Origin: Phymorhynchus buccinoides
Lineage: Eukaryota; Mollusca; Gastropoda; Neogastropoda; Raphitomidae
Direction: 5' to 3'
Assembly: GCA_017654935.2 (NCBI GenBank)
Contig: CM065684.1
Span: 55,072,960 to 55,136,959 of the forward strand
DNA length: 64,000 bases
A program made the position numbers and the translations under genes. The notes beneath the pieces are model-generated. The model was not told the origin of the DNA, did no database searches, and worked only from the letters and a program-made list of their open reading frames with translations. This document shows, in pieces, positions 32,151-41,639 of this stretch. Each line of letters opens with the position of its first letter. The first letter of the stretch is position 1.

Positions 32151-32479
32151 ATGACAGTAAAGAGAAAGAGGAGCCGCTGTAGCTCGCTAGCTCGTAATCC
32201 GTCATGGTTTGCGAGTTTTCCGTGGGTTGTTTGTGCACTTTAACAAGTACTTTGCCGGAACTCACCTGCAACACACCAGAGCAGGGGCAGATAACGCTAA
32301 TTGATCTAGTTTCGGGAAAGTGCTATACTGGAGATGACCCAACTAAACATTCGACCCTCGATAATTAAAATTTTCTTCTTTTTTTCTTCATTGGTCATAT
32401 CTCGGGATACGTTATATTGCTAATGACGATGTCACGACGTATTCACGTCATTTTATTTGTTTACTATTCTCCAACAATG

Positions 32480-32900
32480 TGCCTCATATAATTATGCTAC
32501 AATATTTAAACTTGTCCGCATTTTATTGCTAATTGTTATCGGTTTCATACCCTAGGCTGCATTTGTTTGTCATGTTCTATAATGTATAGTTCTTTTATAC
32601 GTGCTTCAATATATATCTGTGCGTATGTGCATGTATACTTGCGTGTGTGCGCACGTGCGGGTGTGTGCGTGTATGGTTGCACGCATGTATGCACGCACGA
32701 GTATTAACAACTATGCATATGAGTATGCAAGTATTAGAAATCCATATTTCAACCTGCTTTGCTACCTATATCTTCAAATATGTATGTGTAATAGTATGCC
32801 TTGCCATGTTTGTATTCTATGTTCGTATAAATCAAGGACAGACTGGAAGACTAAAATCTTTATCCTTAAAAAATAAAGTTCAAATTTTCAAGTTTTCAAG
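32480..32900 (+). mobile_element. LINE 3' end, relative of 21420-21547
   Basis: The tail ATCAAGGACAGACTGGAAGA, AAAATCTTTATCCTT and AATAAAGTTCAAATTTTCAAG matches the LINE terminus at 21470-21545. It also ends in short self-repeats (TTTTCAAG) that grade into a CT run. Upstream to about 32480 is probably its 3' UTR. No coding part remains. Confidence 0.7.
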
Positions 32901-32901
32901 T

Positions 32902-32902
<1 letters not shown>

Positions 32903-32967
<65 letters not shown>
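32903..32967. repeat. (CT)n microsatellite
   Basis: Pure CT run grown from the LINE tail. Confidence 0.95.
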
Positions 32968-32972
<5 letters not shown>

Positions 32973-33363
32973 GTCCGTATGCGCGTGCGCGCTGCTTTTT
33001 TTCTTCTTTTTTGTGTGTGTATGCATATATATGTGTGTGTGCGTGCGTGTGCGCGTGCGTGCCTGCGTGATTCACCGTAAAGCATTGCCGCGGATTTTCT
33101 CTTACATACAACAAACGTCAGCTGTCCGTTCTGTGACATTGGGCATGATCGCCAGGGTCACTGAAATAAACAGCGCTCCAAAGCCGTTTAGTCTACGGGC
33201 AGAACTGCTTTCAATGAAGATGCATCAATATGATTTTGATGTCATCAGATGCTGCATTATTTAGAAGGGTCTCTGAATTGGTTAAGTTGATGACCAAACC
33301 TCAAAACCATTACTCCACTGAACGCAGCTACCTCCACACTCCAGCATTGTTCTGACCAGTAGA

Positions 33364-34353
33364 ATGGAGGACTCACGCCGCCTCCAACGGAATGCTTGGG
33401 ATGACATGTATTATCTGATCTTTGACATTGGCACGCCTGTTGTGGCTGGCTTTGGGTTGTTTGGAAATGTGATGCTCATTATGATCATGCTTCGCCTGCC
33501 TGCATCCACGTCAACCGTGTTCTTCATAGTTCTGGCTGTGTCTGACCAGATGATGTTACTGATAGAGCCATTCCAGAGGTTACTCAGGGATTATTTTGAT
33601 GCACCATCACTCACAACAAGTGGCTCCTGGCAGTGTAAGGTCTATAAGTTTCTCATGTACGTGACGCCACCTGTATCGGCATGGATGCTGGTGTCACTCA
33701 CCATGCTCAGAGCTGCCTCTGTGCTGTGGCCACTTCGTGTCAGTGCTGTGTGGACCAAGAGAAAGTCAGAAGCTACTGCTGGAATAATGGTCATTGTTCT
33801 AGTCCTGATTAATGGTCACTTGCTCTACGGTAGTGACTTTAAAAGAGGAAAATGTTCAGCGTCCAAATACGGCACCAAAATGTACCAATGGTATTTTAGT
33901 TTCATTCAGCCTTGGGTTGACCTGTTACAAGGATGTGTTATACCTTTCACGTTTCTGGCAGTAAGCAACAGTGCTCTAGTGTGGACACTGGTCAGATCTG
34001 TGAGAACAAACCAACATCTCTCTGTACAGCAAGCCAGCCAGGATTCCAGACAACAGAAAGTGTCTTCACTGACTGTCACCTTGATTGCTGCCAGTGTTTG
34101 TTTTGTCCTCCTGACAGCACCGATAAACATTTGTTTGATACTGATGGGCTTCATTGACTGGAGTGATCCCATACAACGCAGACAATGGTGGTTGTTTCAA
34201 TCTGTGGGCTTTGTACTGTGGTGGTCCAACAGTTCCATCAACTTCTACCTGTACTGTCTGACTGGCACCAGGTTCAGAGAAGAGTTTATAAAAATAGCTG
34301 CGGAGTTTTACGCCATTTTCTGTAAGAGGAAGAGTCAGTCACCCAGAACATGA
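33364..34353 (+). CDS. Rhodopsin-like (class A) GPCR, paralog 2
   Basis: An intronless, intact 329-residue seven-helix receptor. TM1 G34-N35; TM2 D61 in LAVSD; C91 before TM3 and C164 in loop 2; LRA (115-117) replaces D/ERY, followed by WPLR. TM6 has LLTAPINICLIL, with no CWxP; TM7 reads SINFYLYCLTG (291-301) in place of NPxxY, followed by a basic helix 8 (TRFREEFIKI). The N-terminus of about 20 residues has no signal peptide, as is usual. It shares with paralog 1 the blocks SWMLVSLTMLRAASVLWPLR (paralog 2 has AWML) and VQQASQDSRQQKVSSLTVTL, with nearly identical DNA. The two genes are tandem duplicates about 4.6 kb apart. It acts at the plasma membrane; ligand and G protein are unknown. AACCCAG-type splice acceptors just upstream (CTGACCAG at 33353-33360) could join a 5' exon. 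Confidence 0.88.
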   Translation: MEDSRRLQRNAWDDMYYLIFDIGTPVVAGFGLFGNVMLIMIMLRLPASTSTVFFIVLAVSDQMMLLIEPFQRLLRDYFDAPSLTTSGSWQCKVYKFLMYVTPPVSAWMLVSLTMLRAASVLWPLRVSAVWTKRKSEATAGIMVIVLVLINGHLLYGSDFKRGKCSASKYGTKMYQWYFSFIQPWVDLLQGCVIPFTFLAVSNSALVWTLVRSVRTNQHLSVQQASQDSRQQKVSSLTVTLIAASVCFVLLTAPINICLILMGFIDWSDPIQRRQWWLFQSVGFVLWWSNSSINFYLYCLTGTRFREEFIKIAAEFYAIFCKRKSQSPRT

Positions 34354-34369
34354 CAATGAAGGTAAATGC

Positions 34370-34845
34370 TACCAGATTTCCAGCAGGAAGAAATGTTGAA
34401 GCGTTTAGCCAAATGTATTAATGCATTGAGCCATGACTTGCTTTGGCCTGTGCAGCCACTTCCACCCCACCCGGTCCTTCCTGTTGTTCTCCTTGAAATT
34501 GCCGTTTCATGTATGGACACCAAATTGTATTTAGCATATTCTAAGTGTGGCCTAACAAATTGAAGAAAAATATCTTTGTTTAGATATGTAAAACTTCTTC
34601 TGATAATGGGCAACATTTGGTTTGCTTTGTTCACTATCATTTGAATGTGGTTATCAAAAGACAAACATATATCAAATGTTACTCCTAGATCTTTTTCGAT
34701 CGTTAGAGCATTTATAAGTTGCATATCATTATTTAATTTCATAGTATAACCACTCTTCTGACTTGTCTTACCAACATGTAAAACTCCACATTTTGAAACA
34801 TTAAAATATAAATTCCAGGTTTCAGAACAATTTTGTAAACTATTA
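34370..34845 (-). pseudogene. LINE RT thumb region (inverted segment, distal part)
   Basis: The minus strand reads SLQNCSETWNLYFNVSKCGV, KDLGVTFDICLSFDNHI (the LGV..D..L.F..HI motif), NKANQMLPIIRRSFTYLNKD and FLQFVRPHLEYAKYNLV, after which similarity to LINEs ends. It continues the reading frame of the segment at 37773-38880 once the element 34846-37770 is removed (DHDILQMILQ joined to SLQNCSETW). Confidence 0.85.
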
Positions 34846-35184
34846 CAGTACACCCCGCTTATAGTAAAGTGCAGGGGAGCAAGGCTTTTCCTTTACTATA
34901 ACAGGTTTTTCTTATAAACGATGTTCGGATATAGTAAAGTTTTGATGATATTTTTTATCTTATCCGATGTTGTTTTTCAAAGTCAAAGCTAACGTAAAAT
35001 ACTAAATATAAACCCATCCTACCCCTTCCTCATATGGTTTGAGGTCCAAAAAGGTGATTGGGTTTATACATGGTATATTTCCCTGTGCACAAAACAAAAC
35101 TAGCTGTAAAAGCATATAGTGTACAACCTCTAACTTCCAGAATCACCTTTGAATCTGTTCATGCATGCACACGCACGTGCGTGC

Positions 35185-35197
35185 GCACGCACATGCA

Positions 35198-35248
<51 letters not shown>

Positions 35249-35392
35249 CGCGCGCGTGCACCGTGACCGAACAGTTTGCCTGCGGACATTTCGCCTACGG
35301 ACACTTTGCCTACGGACATTATGCCTATGGTCACCATGCTCACCGGACATTTTGCCTACTGGACATTATGCCTACAGACATTATGCCTGATA
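35185..35392 (+). repeat. (CA)n followed by a 16-18 bp minisatellite
   Basis: CA run to 35247, then seven loose units of GCCTACGGACATTTTGCC type (35278-35392). The GGACATTTCGCC core is the same as in the 32 bp array at 15495-15945. Confidence 0.8.
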
Positions 35393-35438
35393 ATAGATTA
35401 TCATGCCTGCAATAAAATATCGCATTTTCATGATGCTA

Positions 35439-37249
35439 CAGCAAAACCCGGTTATAAGAAAATCGAAGGGAGATAATTTTTTTTGTTTTCTTATATCCGT
35501 GTTTTCTTATATCCGAAACTCGGATAAAAGAAAACATTTTGATTTTTTTTTCTTATAACCGAGTTGAATGGGGAAAAAGGGAAAAAATAAAAGAAAAAAA
35601 AAGAAAAAAAAATAAATACAAACACAAACATAAAACGAAAAAAAAATGCTTTTACATAAATTGGTGCATAAAAAAAAGCAAAGGAGGACAAAAAGAAAGA
35701 ACAGAACAGAAAATTAAAAACAAAAATGAAGGCAGACGTGGTGTGAGTTGCATGATGAGCGAGCAAGATAGCGGAGAGCAGATGAATGATTGGGTGTGGT
35801 GTGAGAGTAACATATTTGTTTAAATGTAAATTTCTGTTTCTTGTTTTTAATCAATATTCTAATTTGGATGTATAACTTATTTTACACAGTGGAAGACAAT
35901 TTTGTATTTGCGTTTGTACAATGCCAATGGACAATAAGGAAACTTGCGACCTATGACTCATGTTTTACATCATAAAATCAAAATACAGCAAAACTCGGTT
36001 ATAAGAAAATCGAAGGGAGATGATGTTTTGCTTATTATCATATCCAAGTTTTCTTATATCCGAAACTCAGATATAAGAAAACATTTTGAAGTTTTTTCCC
36101 TGATAACCAAATTGAATGGGGGAAAAGGGAAAAGAGAAAAGAAAAGAAAGACAGAAAAACAAAACGAAGAGAAAATCCTTTTTCCTTATTTGATGCATGT
36201 CTTGCATCATAAAATCAAAATAGTCTACTAAGAAGAAGACTTAAAGGTGCCTACAACAACTTAACTAAGAAGCCTTTTTTTTTCTTTTTACTGTTATCAA
36301 ATGCGTACCCCTTCACCTTTCTTGTACTGAATTATTACCATTTACTGTCCACCCATGCAGCTTTTCATCAATCGTTTGCTTTTGTTTATGTGGATGTTCG
36401 TCCACATATTCAGTTATTTGTATTTATCTTCTTAAAGAAATGAATTGCCTTTTCCTCTCTGCCATTGCTGCTGAAAATGTAAGGATGGACAGTCTCTCTA
36501 CCACCAACACAAAAGTACTCATATTTTTTTCTTCTGCTCAACATTTATTTTGCACAGAATACTGAAGGAAAGTATGGAATAAAGGAACAAAAACAACTCA
36601 ATTAGTCTTGTAATCAAGTGCCTGTACTGTTTAGAATGTCTGTGACACAACTGGTATGAGGTAAACTTTCCCTTTTTGGAACGACTTCAATTTTCTCGGA
36701 ACATCCTTTCAGTTCAGGTCCAACTCACTTTTAAAGACACACTGACCCAACACGATTAAATCCTTTGTTTTTTTCTGGGTAGCTGTGACCCACATACAAA
36801 TTCCCCCAACTTCAAATTGAGGCTGCTCTTTAAAATGTTTTCGTTTTCAATTTGGGGGCATTTGTATGGGAGTCAAACCTGGTCAAAACAAGATTTTGTA
36901 CCAGCTATAAGAAGGAAAACACGTGAAACCCGTGATTTTGACACGTGATCTGGTGGGTCTTTAAGAAAATGTTGTCAATGGTAATTCGCTTATAAGTAAA
37001 TAGAACTCGCTTATAAGAAAATGAACTGCAAACCAACTCTCTTGTATGACATAATTTTCTTATATCCAAGTTTCCATTGCGGATGGGAGAAAAAATTGCT
37101 TGCTTATAACCGAGTTTTCTTATAAGCGAGTTTCTTATATCCCAGTTTTGATCATAGATAAGAAAGAAGAAGTTCGGCAGGGAAAATTTTTTTGCTTCAT
37201 TGTAAGCGAGTTTTCTTATAAGCGAGTTTCTTATAAGCGGATTCGGCTG
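35439..37249. mobile_element. TA-type non-autonomous DNA transposon, copy 1 (1.8 kb)
   Basis: The left end CAGCAAAACCCGGTTATAAG follows TA. The right end, read inverse, is CAGCCGAATCCGCTTATAAG followed by TA. Subterminal tracts repeat CTTATAA(G/C)CGAGTTT many times. A second left end (CAGCAAAACTCGGTTATAAG) occurs internally at 35986, and CATCATAAAATCAAAATA occurs at 35968 and 36207, showing internal tandem duplication. Contains the MITE 36731-36964. No transposase motif; the Lys-rich frames are AT-composition effects. Near-identical to 39174-40758. Confidence 0.8.
36731..36964. mobile_element. MITE with TTAAAGAC termini, copy 2
   Basis: Begins TTAAAGACACACTGACCC and ends GTGATCTGGTGGGTCTTTAA. 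The right 80 bp (ACCAGCTATAAGAAGGAAAA, CACGTG, GATTTTGACACGTGA) match the element at 15117-15244. An inner inverted pair (ACAAATTCCCCCAACTTCAA and TTTCAATTTGGGGGCATTTGT) gives a hairpin centre. Confidence 0.7.
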
Positions 37250-37772
37250 TATATATATTTTTTTTCGGATTCATTTTTTTTCACTAAGTAATGAGGGGAA
37301 AGAAACATGTTTTTGAGTGCCTTTCAATTGAAGGTGGGTAGAGGGAGTAGTGAGACTGTGACGTATACATTGATGACGTATTTACAAAGGTCAGGAAGAA
37401 GACAATTATTTTTTATTGTAAAGAAGAGGAACCACAAATGACTTTACTATAGGAGTTTTTTTAATTTTAATTATAACCCAGTTGTTATTATGGGTGAGGG
37501 AGTGGTGAGACTGTGACGCATACATTGGTGACGTATTTACAAAGGTCATGAAGAGGACAATTTTTTTTTTTTAATTGTAACCGAGGAGCCAGTCCTGTGG
37601 GGAACCAAAAGTAACTTTACTATAGCAGTTTTTTTAAAATTATAACCGAGTTGCTACTATCCGAGGTCTATTTAGTAATAAAACAGTAGACCTTTGGCCG
37701 GGAACCAGTGCTTTCCTTTACTGTAACCGAAATTTCTTATAACCGAGTTTACTATAAACGGGGAGTACTGTA

Positions 37773-38880
37773 ATATCATTTGCAGAATATCATGATCAGA
37801 AGGGTTTTTTTGTATACATTTTCGTGTCATCAGCAAAATGTTTACATAAACTGAGAACTGAATTATGCATGTCATTGATAAATATTGTAAATAATATAGG
37901 TCCTAAAATATATACTACCTTGAGGAATACCACTTAAGACGCTTACTTTAGAGAGATCTGTCCTTTAGAAAATGTTGTATCCATTTAAATACATCATTAG
38001 AAATACCATACGCTGACAATTTAACTAATAGTCTCTCATGTGGAACTGTGTCAAATGCTTTTTTGAAATCGAAATATATTATATGTATGTCATGACCCTG
38101 ATCAAGCATTAAAGTTAAGTCTTCTATTACTTCTAACAATTGAGTTACACGTGATCTTTTTTACGGAATCCGTGTTGACATTTAGAATACAAGTTATTGT
38201 CTGTGAAGTGAGAAACAATAGCATCTCTAATTAATCTTTCTAGAACCTTACAAACTACACAAATCAAGTTGACAGGCCTGGGTCAGACTTAGATCATTTT
38301 TTAACCAAAGCAATTACCTCTGCGGGTTTTAAAATCCGATGGCAAATCTCCCGATTCTAAAGATTTGTTGAACAAAGAACATAAAGGAGTCGACAATGAG
38401 TCATCACAAATCTCTTTTAACACTCTAGGCAGTATAAGATCTGGACCTTGAGATTTATTTGGATCTAAATTCTTTAATTTATCTTTAACTGCCTGAGGAG
38501 TTACCCTCACACTTGATAAGGAAACTCCATTAGAATAAGAACATTCTTCTAGGTTATGAATATTGGATGTCTTCACGAGTAATCACACTGGGAAAAAACT
38601 GATTAAAGTTTCTGCCTTGTCTAAATCATCTACAGCCGTAGTGCCATCAGGACGTTTCAGTGCGCTGATGCCTATATGTTTAATTTCATCCTCACTAGTG
38701 TTTTGCACATATCTCCAAAACGTTTTTGGATTGACTTTACTTTCTTTTGCTACATTTTTTTTATATTCTTTACGAGTTTTCTTTATCAACTTAGTACATT
38801 CATTTCTATTTTTCTCTGACAGAGTCAGAGGTGAAAAAAACCTGAACCAACACTATAAGCCATAAGCAATTTTTAGAGGT
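37773..38880 (-). pseudogene. LINE RT N-terminal and palm (inverted segment, proximal part)
   Basis: Right to left: KEYKKNVAKESKVNPKTFWR and YVQNTSEDEIKHIG (38789-38660), SLSSVRVTPQAVKDKLKNLD and PNKSQGPDLILPRVLKEI (38520-38400), SLFNKSLESGDLPSDFKT, DFKKAFDTVPHERLLVKLSA and YGISNDVFKWIQHFL (38085-37960). GPILFTIFINDM-like sequence with catalytic FADDTKMY follows (about 37900-37800), then SDHDILQMI at the insertion point. CR1-like. Frameshifts are present, so this copy is inactive. Confidence 0.85.
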
Positions 38881-38929
38881 GATGATGATGAGATTAGCGC
38901 CGGTATAAGCTATTTTAAAGCTTAATTTA

Positions 38930-39170
38930 AAATACTAGCACAATACATGCACAGTAGGACTAACATCAGGAGACACTTTTTCAGTAACAGAGTAACTAAC
39001 TATTGGAACGCACTTCCTGCTCAAGCAAAACTTGCACCTGAGACTAACAAATTTAAAAACCTCCTGGACAAAGACCCAAACCTTAGTAAATTAAAATACC
39101 AGTATGATAGTATGACTGATATTCTACTAAAACCGTCACAGCTGTGCCAACTGATTTTTAAAATATACCT
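38930..39170 (+). pseudogene. Same LINE family, sense-oriented C-terminal piece
   Basis: The + strand encodes TNIRRHFFSNRVTNYWNALP, ETNKFKNLLDKDPNLSKL and a short tail. This is the extreme C-terminus of a CR1-like RT in the orientation opposite to the adjacent RT body. It directly follows the 5'-most part of the inverted segment, as expected for a twin-priming insertion. Confidence 0.75.
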
Positions 39171-39173
39171 ACA

Positions 39174-40758
39174 CAGCAAAACCCGGTTGCAAGAAAATCA
39201 AAGGGAGATAATTTTTTGTTTTCTTATATCCGGGTTTTCTTATAATTTATCCGAAACTAGGATATAAGAAAAAAAATGATTTTTTTTCTCTTATAACCGA
39301 GTTGAATGGGAAAAAAAATGGAAAAATAAAAGAGAAAAAGAGGGAAAAAAAGAAAATAAAAGACAAACAGAAACATAAAACGAAGAGAAAATGCTTTTAC
39401 ATAATTTGGTGCATGAAAAAAAGGAAAAAATGCAAAGCAAAGGAGGAAAAAAAGAAAGAATGGAACAGAAAATTAAAAACAAAAATGAAGGCAGACGTGG
39501 TGTGAGTTGCATGATGAGCGAGCAAGATAGCGGAGAGCAGATGAACGATTGGGTGTGGTGTGAGAGTAACATATTTGTTTAAATGTAAATTTATGTTTCT
39601 TGTTTTTAATCAATATAACTCATTTTACACAGTGGAAGACAATTTTGTATTTGCGTTTGTACAATGCCAATGGACAATAAAGAAACTTGTGACTTATGAC
39701 TCATGTTTTACATCATAAAATCAAAATACAGCAAAACTCGGTTATAAGAAAATCGAAGGGAGATCATTTTTTGCTTATTACCATATCCGAGTTTTCTTAT
39801 ATCCGAAACTCGGACATAAGAAAACATTTTGAATGGGGGGAAAAGGGAAAAGAGAAAAGAAAAAGAAAAGCAAAGAAAGACAGAATAACAAAACGAAGAG
39901 AAAATCCTTTTTCCAAATTTGATGCATTTCTTAAATCATAAAATATCTTCTTAAAGAAATGGATTGCCTTTTCCTCTCTGCCATTGCTGCTGAAAATAAA
40001 AGGATGGACAGTCTCTCTACCACCAACACAAAAGTACAGGCACTCATATTTTTTTCTTCTGCTCAACATTTATTTTGCACAGAATACTGAAGGAAAGTAT
40101 GGAATAAAGGAACAAAAACAACTCAATTAGTCTTGCAATCAAGTGCCTGTACTGTTTAGACTGTCTGTGACGCAACTGGTGAGGTAAACTTTCCCTTTTT
40201 GGAAGGACTTCAATTTTCTCGGAACATCCTTTCAGTTCAGGTCCAATTCATTTTCAAAGACACACTGACCCAACACGATTAAGTCCCTTGTTTTTTTTCT
40301 GGGTAGCTGTGACCCACATACAAATTCCCCCAACTTCAAATTGAGGCTGCTCTTTAAAATGTGTTTCATTTTCAATTTGGGGGCATTTGTATGGGAGTCA
40401 AACCTGGTCAAAACAAGATTTCCTACCAGCTATAAGAGGGAAAACACGTGGAAACCCGTGATTTTGACACGTGATCTGGTGGGTCTTTAAAAATGTTGTC
40501 AATGGTAATTCGCTTATAAGAAAATAGAGCTCGCTTATAAAAAAAATGAACTGCAAACCAACTCTCTTGTATGACATACTTTTTCTTATGTCCAAGTTTC
40601 CATTGCGGATTGGAGAAGGAATTTGCTTGCTTATAACCGAGTTTTCTTATAAGCGAGTTTCTTATATCCGAGTTTTGTCATAGATCAGAAAGAAGAAGTT
40701 TGGTAGGGACATTTTTTTGCTTCATTATAAGCGAGTTTCTTATCAGCGGATTCGGCTG
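39174..40758. mobile_element. TA-type non-autonomous DNA transposon, copy 2 (1.6 kb)
   Basis: The left end CAGCAAAACCCGGTTGCAAG and right end CGGATTCGGCTG-TA match copy 1 (35439-37249) throughout. A block of about 235 bp at 36210-36430 of copy 1 is absent here, and homopolymer lengths differ. The left flank reads CA, not TA. Confidence 0.8.
40253..40490. mobile_element. MITE with TTAAAGAC termini, copy 3
   Basis: The same MITE as 36731-36964, carried inside the second copy of the host element, so it inserted before the host element was duplicated. Confidence 0.7.
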
Positions 40759-41157
40759 TATCTTTCTGTATTAGGCAAAGATATTCTAAAAGGGTAAGAT
40801 GGACTACTTAAGAGCTCGGCGAACCGGGCTGATAGAGTTATCGTTAGTGGGGACAGTACACCATTCACAGTGGAGGCTATCCAAAAACTCAGACTGGAAC
40901 TTGAACGGAGAATTCAACTGGCCTATCGACGTGTAAAATGTGTCCTGTTTAAAAGGGACATAACCAGTGTTTCTGTCCTCACTACTCATATAGGGAAAAG
41001 AGACCGGATTCTTATCTTCCCCTATACAGTCTTTGATTAAGGTTAGCATGTCTGTGACATAGCTGCTCCTAGTAAATGTTCCTCTTTTTTTGTTCGTTTT
41101 TTTTTAATGACTGCATTTTTTGGAACATTCTTTCAGTTCATGCCCTAATTTTTTTTA
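40759..41157. other. No gene recognised
   Basis: Unique sequence between two members of the TA-type family. A minus-strand frame of 81 codons (41049-40804) has no recognised motif. Confidence 0.4.
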
Positions 41158-41426
41158 AATTGCTTATAAGAAAATCAAACTCGCTTATAAGAAAATGAAC
41201 TGCAAACCAACTCCCTTGTATGAAATCATTTTCTTATATCCGAGTTTACATCGTGGATGGGAGAACGAATTTGCTTGATTATAACCGAGTTTTCTTATAA
41301 GCGGTTTTCTTATATTCGAGTTTTGATAATACATAAGAAAGAAGGAGTTCGGCCGGGGAAAATAAATTGCTTGATTATAAGCGGGTTTTCTTATAAGCGA
41401 GTTTCTTATAAGCGGGTTCGGCTGTA
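41158..41426. mobile_element. TA-type element, 3' fragment
   Basis: The terminal 270 bp of the same family (CTTATAAGAAAATCAAACTC through GCGGGTTCGGCTG-TA), more diverged than the two long copies and 5' truncated. Confidence 0.75.
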
Positions 41427-41433
41427 GTAGGGT

Positions 41434-41639
41434 AAGACGGGGTGAAAAGCCCATGGGCGGGTAAGAAGCCCATGCCAATTATCTCATGAAATAAAGAAAA
41501 TTTCAGTCACATTTTGCCCATGAGACGAGTGTTAATGTTCAGCATTCGTCTCATGGACAAATTTGACTGAAATTTGCTTTATTTCATGAGATAATTGGCA
41601 TGGGCTTCTTACCCGCCCATGGGCTTTTTACCCCGTCTT
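41434..41639. mobile_element. Hairpin MITE, AAGACGGGGTgAAAAGCCC termini (206 bp)
   Basis: Each half is the inverse of the other over about 95 bp: AAGACGGGGTGAAAAGCCCA, TGGGCGGGTAAGAAGCCCAT, CCAATTATCTCATGAAATAA, and so on, meeting at a loop near 41523-41540. Only a few mismatches are present, so the copy is recent. It lies 7 bp from the end of the TA-type fragment. Confidence 0.88.

Larger units (their letters stand above)
34846..37770. mobile_element. TA-flanked DNA transposon (Tigger/pogo-like ends), 2.9 kb, non-autonomous
   Basis: The ends CAGTACACCCCGCTTATAGT and (inverse) CAGTACTCCCCGTTTATAGT match at 18 of 20 positions and are flanked by TA on both sides, the Tc1/mariner signature. The insertion interrupts a LINE codon series, which fixes both boundaries. 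The CAGT...CCCCG...TTATA style of end recalls pogo/Tigger elements. No transposase is detected. Inside are a CA run, a 16-18 bp minisatellite, a second complete TA-type element (35439-37249) and AT-rich tracts repeating TTTACTATA and TATAACCGAG. Confidence 0.8.
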
